The notes: generated from the letters alone by a model not told the origin. DNA of 64,000 nucleotides from an uncultured Burkholderiales bacterium (GCA_903870145.1 CAIQBO010000004.1:1-64000), one strand, 5' to 3'; shown: positions 7,907-17,658, counted from the stretch's first letter. Numbers and translations: made by a program.

Positions 7907-9132
7907 GATCGGTAGTCCGCGTTGATCGAGACGTACTCGTGACTCAAGTCGCAGGTCCAGACGGTGTCTGCAGCTTGGCCCCTGCCCAATTGCACGCGAA
8001 CGGTGATCTCGCTTTGCTTCATGACACGCTGACCATCGGCTTCTTGGTAGGCGGGGTTTCGCCCTCCACTTTGAGCCACGCAGACATCGTCCAAATACAA
8101 GTTGATGCGGTTTGGGTCCAAGTCTTCAATGCCGGCATAACCCACGGCGGCCAGAATGCGGCCTAAATTGGGATCACTTGCAAAGAAAGCTGTTTTGACC
8201 AAGGGTGAATGCGCAATGGCGTAGGCCACCAAGCGGCATTCTTCGGAGGTATGACCGCCTTCCACACGCACCGTGATGAATTTGGTCGCGCCCTCGCCGT
8301 CGCGCACAATGGCGTGCGCCAACAACTGCGCCACCGACAGCAGCGCAGCTTTGAGCAACTGCGCATCGGATGATGCCCAATCGGTGATCTGCGTGTGCGC
8401 AGCCTGGTGCGTGGCCATGAGCATGAAGGAGTCATTGGTCGAAGTGTCACCGTCGATCGTGATGCGGTTGAAAGATGCGTCAGCCAAATCAGCAACCAAG
8501 CCCTCCAACAAGTGCGGTGCAATGTTGGCGTCGGTGGCCAAAAAACCGAGCATGGTGGCCATGTTGGGCTGGATCATGCCAGCGCCCTTGCTGATGCCAG
8601 TGATCGTGACCACAGTGCCCGACAAAGTCACTTTCTGACTGAAGGCTTTGGGCACGGTGTCGGTGGTCATGATGGCCTCGGCTGCTTTGCCCCAATGGCC
8701 AGCTTGCGCATCGGCCAAGGCAGCTGGCAAGCCCGCCACGATGCGATCGACTGGCAAGTTCTCCATGATCACACCGGTTGAGAACGGCAGCACTTGCGAG
8801 GGCTGCAAGCCCAAGAGTGGGGCCAAGGCTTGGCAGGTTGCATGGGCATCTTGCAAACCTTGTGCACCGGTGCCAGCATTGGCATTGCCCGTGTTGATGA
8901 GCAATGCGCGCACCTGCGCGCCGCTGGCCAAATGTGCTTGGCAAACTTGCACAGGGGCCGCACAAAATCGATTTTTCGTGAAGACGCCTGCCACCGTGCT
9001 GCCAGCATCTAACAAAATAAGGGTCAAGTCTTTACGACCGACTTTGCGTATGCCGGCTTGTGCAATGCCCAAACGAACGCCTGGCACAGGCCATAATTTG
9101 GCAGGATCAGGCGCGCTTAAATTAACGGTCAT
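7903..9132 (-). CDS. argJ: Bifunctional glutamate N-acetyltransferase / amino-acid N-acetyltransferase
   Basis: A 409-residue ArgJ protein (ornithine acetyltransferase), which recycles the acetyl group from N-acetylornithine to glutamate in arginine synthesis. The autocleavage and catalytic site is visible as [15 protein letters not shown]; cleavage is expected between A192 and T193, with T193 becoming the nucleophile. [13 protein letters not shown] and [15 protein letters not shown] are further family signatures. The gene lies 33 bp downstream of secA on the same strand and overlaps the ATPase gene by 4 bp. Confidence 0.97.
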   Translation of the reverse strand: MTVNLSAPDPAKLWPVPGVRLGIAQAGIRKVGRKDLTLILLDAGSTVAGVFTKNRFCAAPVQVCQAHLASGAQVRALLINTGNANAGTGAQGLQDAHATCQALAPLLGLQPSQVLPFSTGVIMENLPVDRIVAGLPAALADAQAGHWGKAAEAIMTTDTVPKAFSQKVTLSGTVVTITGISKGAGMIQPNMATMLGFLATDANIAPHLLEGLVADLADASFNRITIDGDTSTNDSFMLMATHQAAHTQITDWASSDAQLLKAALLSVAQLLAHAIVRDGEGATKFITVRVEGGHTSEECRLVAYAIAHSPLVKTAFFASDPNLGRILAAVGYAGIEDLDPNRINLYLDDVCVAQSGGRNPAYQEADGQRVMKQSEITVRVQLGRGQAADTVWTCDLSHEYVSINADYRS

Positions 9133-9165
9133 GACAGTACGTCCTGCAGGTCTTGGATTTGCCGA

Positions 9166-11904
9166 TTACGCCAACTTACCGTGGCAGTGCTTGTATTTCT
9201 TCCCGCTGCCACAGGGGCAAGGCTCATTGCGGCCAACCGGCGCGATCAAGCTGCTCTGGAATTGGGGCTGCGTTTGCTGCTGCCCAGTTTCGTCAGGCGC
9301 GGTGTAGGTGACGTTGCTGATGCTTTCCGCACGCTCTTCCAAGACCTGCGCGGCTTGCTCAATTTGTTCGCCCGACTCAATCTTGACATTCATGAGCACA
9401 CGGGTGACTTCGTTTTTAACGGCGTCTAACAATTGACCAAACAACTCAAAAGCTTCGCGTTTGTATTCTTGCTTGGGTTGCTTTTGCGCATAACCTCGCA
9501 AGTGAATACCTTGACGCAAATAATCCAGCGCGCTCAGGTGTTCGCGCCAATGGGTGTCAATGCTTTGGAGTAAAACAACGCGCTCAAAAGGCACAAAGTT
9601 TTCAACGCCGATTGAATCCAACTTGGCTGTAAAACTGGCGTGCGCAGCGGCCAACACAGCTTCTAATATTTCTTCATCGGTGATGGCGCTGGCGGCTGCA
9701 ACCCTGTCTCGCAATGCCAAATTGATTTGCCACTCATCGGCCAAAACGCGCTCTAAGGCGGCCAAGTCCCACTGTTCTTCAACCGTTTCCTCAGGCACAA
9801 ACTGGCGCACCAAGTCGGTGAAGCTGCCCTCACGCAGGCCGGCAATTTGGGCGTCTAATTCAGTGGCGTCCAAGATGTCATTGCGCTGCTGGTAAATGAC
9901 TTTGCGCTGGTCGTTGGAGACGTCGTCGTATTCAAGCAGTTGCTTGCGCACATCAAAGTTGCGCGCCTCGACTTTGCGCTGCGCGCTCTCGATGCTGCGC
10001 GTGACGATGCCCGCTTCAATTGCTTCGCCTTCTGGCATTTTCAAGCGGTCCATGATGGCGCGCACGCGATCACCCGCAAAAATGCGCATGAGTGGGTCAT
10101 CCAAACTCAAATAGAAACGCGATGAACCTGGATCGCCCTGACGGCCCGAGCGGCCGCGCAGTTGGTTGTCAATGCGTCGCGATTCGTGGCGCTCTGTGGC
10201 AATGATGCGCAAGCCCCCTAAAGCCTTGACTTGCTCGTGCACGGGTTGCCACTGGGCGCGCAACTGGGCCACTTGGGTTTGCCGGGTGGCTGCGTCGAGC
10301 ACCTCATCGGCCTCGATGGCGCCGACTTCATTTTGAATGTTGCCGCCCAGCACAATGTCGGTGCCGCGCCCGGCCATGTTGGTGGCGATCGTGATCATGC
10401 CAGGGCGTCCGGCCTGGGCCACGATGTCGGCTTCACGCGCGTGCTGCTTGGCATTCAAGACTTGGTGCGGCAGGTTGGCTTTGGTCAGCAATTCAGAGAT
10501 GAGCTCTGAATTTTCAATCGAAGTGGTGCCCACCAGCACCGGTTGACCACGCTCGTGGCATTCACGGATATCGTCAATGGCAGCTTGGTATTTTTCTTGC
10601 GATGTTTTGTAAACGCGGTCGAGTTGGTCTTGCCGCTGGCTTTTCTGGTTGTGCGGAACCACCACAGTTTCAAGCCCGTAAATTTCTTGAAACTCGTAGG
10701 CCTCGGTGTCCGCCGTGCCGGTCATGCCGCCAAGTTTGCTGTACAAGCGAAAATAGTTTTGAAACGTGATGGAGGCCATGGTCTGGTTTTCAGCCTGAAT
10801 CGCCACACCCTCTTTGGCTTCAACAGCTTGGTGCAAGCCGTCGCTCCAGCGGCGCCCGCTCATCAAGCGGCCGGTGAACTCGTCAACAATCACGATCTCG
10901 CCTTCTTGCAGCACGTAATGCTGGTCGCGGTGGTACAAGTGATTGGCGCGCAGGGCCGCGCTCAAGTGGTGCATCAAAGTGATGTTGGCGGGGTCGTACA
11001 GACTAGCGCCTGCTGGAATCAAACCCATCTCAGCCAAAATTCGCTCTGCGTTTTCGTGCCCTTGTTCTGTCAAAAACACTTGATGCGTTTTCTCGTCCAC
11101 CGTGAAGTCACCCGGCGTGATGATGCCCTCGCCCGTGCGCGGATCGGCCTCGCCTACTTGGAGCGTCAACATGGGCACCACTTGGTTCATGGCCTGGTAT
11201 TGCGCGGTGTGGTCGTCTGCTTGCCCACTGATGATCAAAGGCGTGCGCGCCTCATCGATCAAGATGGAGTCCACCTCATCGACGATGGCGTAATTCAAGC
11301 CCCGCTGCACGCGGTCTTTGCCCTCGTAGACCATGTTGTCACGCAAATAATCAAAACCGTATTCGTTATTGGTGCCGTAGGTGATGTCCGACTGATACGC
11401 CGCTTGTTTTTCTTCGCGGGCCAGTTGCGGCAAATTGATGCCCACCGTGAGGCCCAGAAAGTTGTACAGCTTGCCCATCCACTGCGCATCTCGGTTGGCC
11501 AAATAGTCGTTCACCGTGACCACGTGAACACCCTTGCCCGACAACGCGTTCAAATACACCGGCAACGTGGCGGTCAAGGTTTTGCCCTCGCCCGTTCCCA
11601 TTTCAGCAATCTTGCCAATGTGAAGGGCAATGCCCCCGACCATCTGCACGTCAAAGTGGCGCATCTTCATGACGCGCTTGGAGCCCTCACGCACCACGGC
11701 AAAAGCCTCGGGCAGCAAGTCGTCCAAGCTTTGTCCTTGAGCGACGCGATCACGGAACTCTTGGGTTTTTGCGCACAACTGATCGTCGCCCAATGCCTCG
11801 TATTCGGTTTCAAGCGCATTGATGAGCGCTACCGTTTTGCGGTACTGTTTGATCAAGCGGTCATTGCGACTGCCGAAGATTTTTGTCAGAAAGTTGGTCG
11901 CCAT
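9166..11904 (-). CDS. secA: Protein translocase ATPase SecA
   Basis: A 912-residue SecA motor, which pushes preproteins through SecYEG. The nucleotide-binding motifs [11 protein letters not shown] and [17 protein letters not shown] are present, with [11 protein letters not shown] and the helicase motif [20 protein letters not shown] further on. The C-terminus carries the SEC-C zinc domain [17 protein letters not shown] that binds SecB and phospholipid. I choose the ATG at 11904 ([12 protein letters not shown]), the usual N-terminus; an upstream ATG at 11925 would add seven unusual residues. dciA diverges from it. Confidence 0.98.
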   Translation of the reverse strand: MATNFLTKIFGSRNDRLIKQYRKTVALINALETEYEALGDDQLCAKTQEFRDRVAQGQSLDDLLPEAFAVVREGSKRVMKMRHFDVQMVGGIALHIGKIAEMGTGEGKTLTATLPVYLNALSGKGVHVVTVNDYLANRDAQWMGKLYNFLGLTVGINLPQLAREEKQAAYQSDITYGTNNEYGFDYLRDNMVYEGKDRVQRGLNYAIVDEVDSILIDEARTPLIISGQADDHTAQYQAMNQVVPMLTLQVGEADPRTGEGIITPGDFTVDEKTHQVFLTEQGHENAERILAEMGLIPAGASLYDPANITLMHHLSAALRANHLYHRDQHYVLQEGEIVIVDEFTGRLMSGRRWSDGLHQAVEAKEGVAIQAENQTMASITFQNYFRLYSKLGGMTGTADTEAYEFQEIYGLETVVVPHNQKSQRQDQLDRVYKTSQEKYQAAIDDIRECHERGQPVLVGTTSIENSELISELLTKANLPHQVLNAKQHAREADIVAQAGRPGMITIATNMAGRGTDIVLGGNIQNEVGAIEADEVLDAATRQTQVAQLRAQWQPVHEQVKALGGLRIIATERHESRRIDNQLRGRSGRQGDPGSSRFYLSLDDPLMRIFAGDRVRAIMDRLKMPEGEAIEAGIVTRSIESAQRKVEARNFDVRKQLLEYDDVSNDQRKVIYQQRNDILDATELDAQIAGLREGSFTDLVRQFVPEETVEEQWDLAALERVLADEWQINLALRDRVAAASAITDEEILEAVLAAAHASFTAKLDSIGVENFVPFERVVLLQSIDTHWREHLSALDYLRQGIHLRGYAQKQPKQEYKREAFELFGQLLDAVKNEVTRVLMNVKIESGEQIEQAAQVLEERAESISNVTYTAPDETGQQQTQPQFQSSLIAPVGRNEPCPCGSGKKYKHCHGKLA

Positions 11905-12080
11905 GTTTGCACGAACACCCCCCAAGCCTCAAGGCGGGGATGCGCTCGGAAATCCTGTCTAAAAGTGGACTCAAAGGGACATGCGCTTGTGGGCGCAAGT
12001 CAACGCGTCATTTTAACTGCATGCTTGCCGCATAATCAAAGTGCAATATTCTCGTTTTTGCCTCTTTTGACCGGCCTCAG

Positions 12081-12389
12081 ATGCACAAAAAACAACAAGC
12101 CATGACACTTTTGCAAGCAGTGCAAGCCTCGCCCAGCTTGGCGCGGCTGTCTGAGCTGTCCAAAGAATCGAGTCAAAGGCTGGAACTGTTGCAAAGCTTG
12201 ATCCCGGGCCCATTGAAAAATGCGGTTCAAGCCGGTCCGATTGATGGTGCGCAGTGGTGTTTGCTGGTCAGCTCGAATGCCGCCGCCGCCAAACTGCGGC
12301 AAATGCTGCCAACCCTGCAGGCTCATTTGGTCAGCCATGGGCATGCAGTGCAGAGTATTCGCCTGAAAATATTGCAAACGCCCCGATAG
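12081..12389 (+). CDS. DUF721 / DciA-like protein
   Basis: A 102-residue protein with the DUF721 core: a helical N-terminus (LLQAVQASPSLARLSELS), then LIPGPLKNAVQAGPIDGAQWCLLVSSNAAAAKLRQMLP, where an N-A-A-A-A-K-L-R-Q segment matches the family's S-A-x-A-A-x-L-R. Members called DciA load the replicative helicase in bacteria without DnaC. Position head to head with secA is usual for this family in beta- and gammaproteobacteria. An internal ATG at 12102 is an alternative start. The role in replication is by homology only. Confidence 0.78.
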   Translation: MHKKQQAMTLLQAVQASPSLARLSELSKESSQRLELLQSLIPGPLKNAVQAGPIDGAQWCLLVSSNAAAAKLRQMLPTLQAHLVSHGHAVQSIRLKILQTPR

Positions 12390-12394
12390 CGCCG

Positions 12395-12423
12395 AAAAAA
12401 AAGCCAGCATTCATGCTGGCTTT
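12395..12423 (-). terminator. Intrinsic terminator between dciA-like gene and tRNA-Thr
   Basis: Perfect 11-bp stem AAAGCCAGCAT / ATGCTGGCTTT (12400-12410 and 12413-12423) with a 2-base loop. On the minus strand it is followed by a run of eight T (12402 to 12395), so it ends the tRNA transcript well. On the plus strand only three T follow, so it could also weakly stop the dciA-like transcript. Confidence 0.85.
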
Positions 12424-12430
12424 GACCCAA

Positions 12431-12506
12431 TGGTGCCGCTTGTCGGATTCGAACTGACGACCTACCGCTTACAAGGCGGGTGCTCTACCAACTGAGCTAA
12501 AGCGGC
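12431..12506 (-). tRNA. tRNA-Thr (anticodon TGT)
   Basis: A 76-nt cloverleaf including encoded CCA. The acceptor stem GCCGCTT/AAGCGGC is perfect, the D stem is GCTC/GAGC with loop AGTTGGTA, the anticodon loop is CTTGTAA, giving anticodon TGT, and the T loop is TTCGAAT. Two stem positions do not pair in the canonical way: C27 with U43 and A52 with C62. Threonine identity follows from the anticodon, and the layout resembles E. coli tRNA-Thr(TGT). Confidence 0.95.
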
Positions 12507-12515
12507 ACGGGCTGA

Positions 12516-12521
12516 ATTGTA
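12516..12521 (-). promoter_or_regulatory. Candidate -10 box of the tRNA-Thr gene
   Basis: TACAAT on the minus strand, ten bases upstream of the mature tRNA 5' end, a usual distance for a tRNA promoter. No good -35 element is seen at 16-18 bp, so the call is tentative. Confidence 0.35.
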
Positions 12522-12569
12522 ATTCAATTCAAGCGCATTCCAGATGGAAACCACTTTTCAAGCCTCGTA

Positions 12570-13001
12570 TTATTTGATGCGAGTCAGTGTGGGTTTGGTT
12601 GGGGCTGGGGGCTGCGCCGAGGAAGGAGACGCGACCTTGTTCAACAGGTCCATGCCGACCACTGTAGGGCCGCTTGGGCTTTGTGTGATGGGAAATGCCA
12701 TGCCTTGCCCATTTTCACGAGCAAAGATCGCCATGACCCGGTGAATAGGCACCATGATGTCACGCGGTTTGCCACCAAAGCGGGCTTTGAATTCAATGAA
12801 CTCATTGCCCAACTTCAAGGCACTGGTGGCATCCAAACTGACGTTCAAAACGATCTCGCCATCTTTGACGAATTCATGGGGCACTTGCACCGAGGCGTCG
12901 ACCTTCACAGACACGAAGGGTGTGAAACCGTGGTCCGTGCACCATTCGTACATGGCCCGAATCAGATACGGGCGTGTAGACGGCGACTCAAGTGCATTCA
13001 T
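12570..13001 (-). CDS. sspB: ClpXP specificity-enhancing factor SspB
   Basis: A 143-residue SspB, the adaptor that delivers ssrA-tagged proteins to ClpXP. The N-terminal substrate-binding domain shows RPYLIRAMYEWCTDHGFTP, VPHEFVKDGEIVLNVS, and ARFGGKPRDIMVPI. The C-terminus is a proline- and alanine-rich linker ending in PTLTRIK, corresponding to the ClpX-binding tail. An upstream ATG at 13115 would run into sspA; the ATG at 13001 gives the family N-terminus. It follows sspA by 19 bp, the standard sspAB operon. Confidence 0.95.
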   Translation of the reverse strand: MNALESPSTRPYLIRAMYEWCTDHGFTPFVSVKVDASVQVPHEFVKDGEIVLNVSLDATSALKLGNEFIEFKARFGGKPRDIMVPIHRVMAIFARENGQGMAFPITQSPSGPTVVGMDLLNKVASPSSAQPPAPTKPTLTRIK

Positions 13002-13020
13002 AGGAGAACTGACCTGAGCC

Positions 13021-13632
13021 TTATTTGCGCATGACTTTTTCAGACGGCGTGAGCGCCTCAATGTAGGCCGGACGCGAGAAAATGCGCTCGGCATACTTGA
13101 GCAGTGGTGCCGCATTTTTGCTCAGGTCAATGCCGTAAAAATCCAAGCGCCACAAGAGCGGCGCGATGGCGACATCGAGCATCGAGAAGTTGTCACCCAG
13201 CATGAATTTGTTTTTCAAAAACACGGGTGCCAATTGGGTTAAGCGGTCACGCACATGCGAGCGTGCTTTCTCCAAAGCTTTGTCATTGCCTTTGAGCGTG
13301 CGGTTCTCCAATGTGGCCACATGGGTGAACAATTCTTTTTCGAAGTTCAACAAAAACAAGCGCACGCGGGCACGGTCCACCGGGTCACCGGGCATCAGTT
13401 GAGGGTGCGGAAAGCGCTCGTCAATGTACTCGTTGATGATGTTGGACTCGTACAAAATCAAGTCACGCTCAACTAAAATTGGCACTTGGCCGTAGGGGTT
13501 CATGACATTGATGTCTTCGGGTTTGTTGTACAAGTCAACATCGCGAATTTCAAAGTCCATGCCTTTTTCAAAAAGCACAAAACGGCAGCGGTGAGAAAAA
13601 GGGCAGGTTGTACCTGAGTAAAGCACCATCAT
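13021..13632 (-). CDS. sspA: Stringent starvation protein A (GST-fold RNA polymerase partner)
   Basis: A 203-residue glutathione-S-transferase-fold protein. The thioredoxin-like N-terminus (VLYSGTTCPFSHRCRFVLFEKG), the NPYGQVPIL segment and the all-helical C-terminal half are as in SspA, which binds sigma70-RNA polymerase in enterobacteria. Two consecutive ATG codons open the gene, with AGGAG eight bases upstream. It lies between petC and sspB, the usual betaproteobacterial order. A stem-loop with T-runs lies just upstream (13651-13694). Confidence 0.94.
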   Translation of the reverse strand: MMVLYSGTTCPFSHRCRFVLFEKGMDFEIRDVDLYNKPEDINVMNPYGQVPILVERDLILYESNIINEYIDERFPHPQLMPGDPVDRARVRLFLLNFEKELFTHVATLENRTLKGNDKALEKARSHVRDRLTQLAPVFLKNKFMLGDNFSMLDVAIAPLLWRLDFYGIDLSKNAAPLLKYAERIFSRPAYIEALTPSEKVMRK

Positions 13633-13645
13633 GGTGAAGGCTCCT

Positions 13646-13694
13646 AAAAATCAAAAAGAGTGGGAAGCCACCGAATTGGCGGGCCTGCCCACTC
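13646..13694 (-). terminator. Intrinsic terminator after petABC, directly upstream of sspA
   Basis: On the minus strand GAGTGGG (13694-13688) pairs with CCCACTC (13664-13658), with an inner CCGCC/GGTGG stem, followed by TTTTTGATTTTT. A second hairpin, ATTCGGGC/GCCCGAAT (13700-13720), precedes it. Together they should end most petABC transcripts, yet sspA starts only about 14 bases after the T-run, so sspA depends on read-through or on a promoter overlapping this region. Confidence 0.75.
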
Positions 13695-13729
13695 CATCAA
13701 TTCGGGCACAAAGCCCGAATCACGAGGTC

Positions 13730-14503
13730 TTACTTGACGTCTTTCCAGTAAGCGGCGTTCAGACGCCAAGCAAAGAAAGTAAAGACCGTCAAGAACAACA
13801 GCACCCACACACCAATGCGAACGCGCGTGTTTTGGTCAGGCTCAGACATCCATTGCAAATAGTTGACCAAATCGCCAACGGCTTGGTCGTATTGCAAAGG
13901 CGTCATGCTGCCAGGCTTGACTTGTTGCCAGCCTTTGAAGATGTGCACAGCATGGCCATGCTCTTCACGCACTTCGTACACCGGTGCACGCTCGCCTTGC
14001 AACTCCCACAAGGGGTTGGGCATGCCCACATTGGGAAAAGCCAAGTTGTTCCAACCGGTGGGCTTGGTCTCGTCGCGGTAATAACTGCGCAAATAAGTGT
14101 AGAGGTAATCAGAGCCCGAGCCACCATGGCCAGAGCGTGATCGCGCCACCACGGTCAAGTCGGGCGGGTTGGCGCCAAACCAATCTTTGCCTTGCTTGGG
14201 GTCGAGATTGGACTTCATGACCTCGCCCACTTTGTCAGTGGTAAAGAGCAAGTTGTCTTTGATTTGCTGCTGCGTCAAACCAATGTCAGCCAAGCGGTTG
14301 TAGCGCATGTAGGCTGCAGAGTGGCAGTTCAGGCAGTAGTTGACAAACAGCTTGGCGCCGTTTTGCAAGGAGCCCAGGTCGGTGGTTTTGTTGGGTGCTT
14401 TGTCCCAAGCCAAGGTGTCGCCACCTGCGGCTTGAGCGCCTGTGACCATTGCCAATGCAAGCATGCAGCCCCATGCGAATTTTTCAATTTTTTTCATGTT
14501 CAA
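13730..14503 (-). CDS. petC: Cytochrome c1 of the bc1 complex
   Basis: A 257-residue membrane-anchored c-type cytochrome, the electron exit of ubiquinol:cytochrome c reductase. It has a signal peptide (FAWGCMLALAMVTGAQAAG), the haem site CLNCH (C57, C60, H61), the DLTVVARSR stretch typical of c1, and a C-terminal anchor (VWVLLFLTVFTFFAWRLNAA). ATG at 14497 is a possible alternative start. It follows petB by 12 bp in petA-petB-petC. Confidence 0.97.
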   Translation of the reverse strand: MNMKKIEKFAWGCMLALAMVTGAQAAGGDTLAWDKAPNKTTDLGSLQNGAKLFVNYCLNCHSAAYMRYNRLADIGLTQQQIKDNLLFTTDKVGEVMKSNLDPKQGKDWFGANPPDLTVVARSRSGHGGSGSDYLYTYLRSYYRDETKPTGWNNLAFPNVGMPNPLWELQGERAPVYEVREEHGHAVHIFKGWQQVKPGSMTPLQYDQAVGDLVNYLQWMSEPDQNTRVRIGVWVLLFLTVFTFFAWRLNAAYWKDVK

Positions 14504-14515
14504 ATTCTCCGGGGC

Positions 14516-15925
14516 TTAGTGCGCAGCAAAGGTCACGCGGTCGGGCACTGGCTTGGTTTGACCCAGCTGACTCCACCAAGGCATCAACAAGAAAAAGCCA
14601 AAGTAAAACAGTGTGCCCACTTGTGAAACGCGCTCACCCACAGGTGAGGGAGGTTGCACGCCCAAGTAGCCCAAAATCACAAACACAATCACGAACACGG
14701 CATACAAGTATTTGTGCCAGTCAGGGCGGTAGCGAATGGATTTGACTGCGCAGTTGTCAAGCCACGGCAGGAAGAACAAGATGATCACGGCAGCGCCCAT
14801 GACCACAACGCCCCAGAATTTAGCGTCAATGGCCAGCATCAAAGCGCACAGAGCGGCGGCGCCAGCGAGCACTGCGACCTTGATCACGGAGGGCAATTTA
14901 AGTTTCATCACACTCAAAGCCGCACCGGCCAGCACGCACAAAATCAAGACGTACATCATCTCGCTGGTGATGGCGCGCAGCATGGAGTAGTAAGGCGTGA
15001 AATACCAAACTGGGGCAATGTGCAGTGGTGTCTTTAAGGGGTCGGCAGGGATAAAGTTGTTGTACTCCAAGAAGTAGCCACCAAACTCCGGTGCAAAGAA
15101 CACGATGGCCGAGAAAACCATCAAAAACACGCTCACTGCAAAGATGTCATGCACCGAGTAGTAAGGGTGAAACGGAATGCCATCCAGCGGGTGGCCTTGC
15201 GCGTCTTTAGGGGCCCCAGGGCCTTTGATCTCAATGCCGTCCGGGTTGTTCGAGCCCACTTCGTGCAAGGCAATGATGTGCGCCACCACCAGGCCCAAAA
15301 GGACCAGAGGCACTGCGATCACATGGAAGCTGAAGAAGCGGTTCAAGGTGGCGTCGCCGACCACGAAATCGCCGCGGATCAGCAAAGCCAAGTCAGGGCC
15401 AATGAAGGGAATGGCCGAGAACAGGTTGACGATCACTTGAGCGCCCCAGTAGGACATTTGGCCCCAAGGCAGCAAGTAACCCATGAAGGCTTCGGCCATC
15501 AGGCACAAGAAAATAGCGCAGCCGAAAATCCAGACCAACTCGCGCGGCTTGCGGTAGCTGCCGTAGAGCAACCCGCGGAACATGTGCAGGTAGACCACGA
15601 TGAAGAAGGCCGACGCGCCGGTGGAGTGCATGTAGCGGATCAACCAGCCCCATGGCACGTCGCGCATGATGTATTCAACCGAGGCAAAAGCAATGCTGGC
15701 GTCCGGCTTGTAGTGCATCGTCAAGAAAATGCCGGTGACGATTTGGATGACCAACACCAACAAAGACAAGGAGCCGAAGACGTACCAAATATTGAAGTTT
15801 TTGGGAGCGTAGTACTCGCTCATGTGCTCTTTGAAGAGCTTGGTCGCTGGAAAGCGGTTGTCAACCCAGTTCATGAGTTTCTCGCCAGCGGTGGCGTTGG
15901 GGGAGATTTCCTTGAATTCAGCCAT
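14516..15925 (-). CDS. petB: Cytochrome b of the bc1 complex
   Basis: A 469-residue cytochrome b, carrying the two b haems and the Qo/Qi quinone sites. Seen: multiple long hydrophobic helices, YMHSTGASAFFIVVYLHMFRG with haem histidines, GYLLPWGQMSYWGAQV and the Qo-site region containing PADPLKTPLHIAPVWYF. I choose the ATG at 15925 (MAEFKEIS), preceded by the petA stop; an ATG at 15940 would overlap petA. The long C-terminal part with extra helices is usual in proteobacteria. Confidence 0.97.
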   Translation of the reverse strand: MAEFKEISPNATAGEKLMNWVDNRFPATKLFKEHMSEYYAPKNFNIWYVFGSLSLLVLVIQIVTGIFLTMHYKPDASIAFASVEYIMRDVPWGWLIRYMHSTGASAFFIVVYLHMFRGLLYGSYRKPRELVWIFGCAIFLCLMAEAFMGYLLPWGQMSYWGAQVIVNLFSAIPFIGPDLALLIRGDFVVGDATLNRFFSFHVIAVPLVLLGLVVAHIIALHEVGSNNPDGIEIKGPGAPKDAQGHPLDGIPFHPYYSVHDIFAVSVFLMVFSAIVFFAPEFGGYFLEYNNFIPADPLKTPLHIAPVWYFTPYYSMLRAITSEMMYVLILCVLAGAALSVMKLKLPSVIKVAVLAGAAALCALMLAIDAKFWGVVVMGAAVIILFFLPWLDNCAVKSIRYRPDWHKYLYAVFVIVFVILGYLGVQPPSPVGERVSQVGTLFYFGFFLLMPWWSQLGQTKPVPDRVTFAAH

Positions 15926-15936
15926 GTTCGTTTGCC

Positions 15937-16533
15937 TCAAGCGATCTTGTCTTCACCGATCAGCAATTTGCTGTCAGACAGGTACATGTGCGGGGGCACT
16001 TCCAAATTGTCGGGCGCCGGTTTGTTTTTGAACACGCGGCCTGCCAAGTCAAAGGTCGAGCCGTGGCAGGCACACAAAAAGCCGCCTTGCCAGTCGTCAG
16101 GCAAGGAAGGTTGGGGGCCCGCTTGGAGTCTGTCGCCTGGCGAGCAGCCTAAATGGGTGCAAATGCCCACGGCCACCATGAACTCGGGCTTGATCGAGCG
16201 GTGCTCATTTTTGGCGTATTCGGGGGTGGGGTAAGCCGAGCGGCGGGAGGCCGGGTCGGCCAACTGGCTTTCGGTTGTTTTGAGCGCTTGCAGCTGCTCT
16301 GGCGTGCGGCGCATGATCCAAACAGGCTTGCCGCGCCACTCGACGGTGAGCTTTTCGCCCGGTTTGACGCCGGAAATATCAACCTCCACGGCGGCACCGG
16401 CGGCTTTGGCGCGCTCGGAGGGCTGGAAAGTGCTTACAAAGGGGGTAGCGACAAAACCAGCGCCTACGGCGCCTGCACATCCGGACGCGATAAGCCACGT
16501 TCTTTTGCTGCTGTCGACTGGGGTGTCACTCAT
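15937..16533 (-). CDS. petA: Rieske iron-sulfur protein of the bc1 complex
   Basis: A 198-residue Rieske protein. The [2Fe-2S] ligands are visible as C125-T-H127-L-G-C130 and C154-A-C156-H157; C125, H127, C154 and H157 bind the cluster and C130-C156 form the disulfide. The N-terminus has a KRTWLIASGCAGAVGAGFVA membrane anchor, which in this family is inserted by the Tat pathway (tat genes lie 3 kb away). It heads the petABC operon. Confidence 0.97.
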   Translation of the reverse strand: MSDTPVDSSKRTWLIASGCAGAVGAGFVATPFVSTFQPSERAKAAGAAVEVDISGVKPGEKLTVEWRGKPVWIMRRTPEQLQALKTTESQLADPASRRSAYPTPEYAKNEHRSIKPEFMVAVGICTHLGCSPGDRLQAGPQPSLPDDWQGGFLCACHGSTFDLAGRVFKNKPAPDNLEVPPHMYLSDSKLLIGEDKIA

Positions 16534-16572
16534 GGGATTCCTCTAGCGAGTCAGTATCAGGGTCAACCGTCG

Positions 16573-16578
16573 ATTGTA
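16573..16578 (-). promoter_or_regulatory. Candidate -10 box of petABC
   Basis: TACAAT on the minus strand lies 39 bases upstream of the petA ATG, the right distance for a short leader. The best -35 match at 17-18 bp is weak. Call based on position and -10 match only. Confidence 0.35.
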
Positions 16579-16608
16579 GCCGACTGAGAAGACCTTTTGC
16601 CAGAGGTC

Positions 16609-17658
16609 TCAGCCCACAAGCTGGTGGGCCATGCGCAGGGCGGCCATCAGACTGGCGGCATTGGCAAGGCCCTTGCCAGCCAAGTCAAAGGCTGTGCCGT
16701 GGTCAGGGCTGGTCCGGATCAAAGGCAAGCCCAGCGTGACGTTGACACCCTGCTCTAGCCCCAAATACTTGACCGGAATCAAGCCTTGGTCGTGGTACAT
16801 GGCCACCACCACATCAAAGTCACGCTGCCCTGAAGGCTTTTGGCGCGCCCGCATGAAAACCGTATCTGGGGCGAAGGGGCCGGTTGCTTGGATGCCCTCC
16901 TTTTGGGCTTGCAAAACGGCGGGGGCAATGATCTCGCGCTCTTCGCTGCCAAATAAGCCGCCCTCACCGGCGTGGGGGTTCAGGCCCGCAACGCCAATCA
17001 TTGGCGCACGGCCCAGCGCAGCCAACAAGGCTTTGTGGGTGATGCGCAAAGTCTCCAATACATTGGCCTGCGTCACGGCCTCGATGGCTTGGCGCAAGGA
17101 CAGGTGAATGCTGACCAAAACGGTGCGCAAGTCGTCATTGGCCAGCATCATTCGCACTGGCAATTGCTGGGTTGTCAGCCCCAAATGAGCAGCAGCTTGG
17201 GCTTGCAGCATCTCGGTATGCCCTGGAAATGCGTTGTAGGGTGCGCCAGCAGCCGACAGGGCCTCCTTGTGCAAGGGCGCCGTGACCAAGGCGGCAATCT
17301 CTTGTCGTAAGGCCGCTTGAGCGGCCCAAATCACGCAATCGGCCGCCAAGGCGCCCGCTTGGGCATTGATTTGGCCCCACGCCCACACAGGGGCAGCGGG
17401 CACCACCTGCATCACCGGCAAAGTGCCAGGCGCAGCTTGCAAGGCTTGCTCAGGGCTTGTGAGCAAGCGCAGCTTTAACTTTTGCGCCCCGGGGTCGACC
17501 AAAGCTGCGGCGCGCTGCATCAAGCCAAAGTCGCCGGCCACAAAACAGTTGGCCGTGGTGTGCGGGGCGTCTAAAAACGCCCGCGCAATGATCTCGGGGC
17601 CGATCCCGCAGGGGTCGCCGGGCGTGATGGCGATGGATTTGGCAATGGGTCGGCGCAT
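16609..17658 (-). CDS. pdxA: 4-hydroxythreonine-4-phosphate dehydrogenase
   Basis: A 349-residue PdxA, an NAD- and metal-dependent oxidative decarboxylase of the pyridoxal phosphate pathway. SIAITPGDPCGIGPEII opens the protein; metal-site histidines lie in FPGHTEML and MYHDQGLIPVKYLG; the C-terminal RTSPDHGTAFDLAGKG is a family signature. The ATG at 17658 is preferred; an ATG at 17685 adds nine residues. It is transcribed away from the protease gene and is followed by a weak hairpin (TGAGACC / GGTCTTCTCA) with no T-run. Confidence 0.95.
   Translation of the reverse strand: MRRPIAKSIAITPGDPCGIGPEIIARAFLDAPHTTANCFVAGDFGLMQRAAALVDPGAQKLKLRLLTSPEQALQAAPGTLPVMQVVPAAPVWAWGQINAQAGALAADCVIWAAQAALRQEIAALVTAPLHKEALSAAGAPYNAFPGHTEMLQAQAAAHLGLTTQQLPVRMMLANDDLRTVLVSIHLSLRQAIEAVTQANVLETLRITHKALLAALGRAPMIGVAGLNPHAGEGGLFGSEEREIIAPAVLQAQKEGIQATGPFAPDTVFMRARQKPSGQRDFDVVVAMYHDQGLIPVKYLGLEQGVNVTLGLPLIRTSPDHGTAFDLAGKGLANAASLMAALRMAHQLVG

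Noticed and set aside
10543-12105. A 520-codon open frame on the plus strand
   Set aside because: It is the antisense shadow of secA; its product has no recognisable domain and the frame is kept open by the codon bias of the real gene.
15149-16234. A 361-codon open frame on the plus strand
   Set aside because: Spans petB and petA on the wrong strand; low-complexity histidine- and glutamine-rich product.
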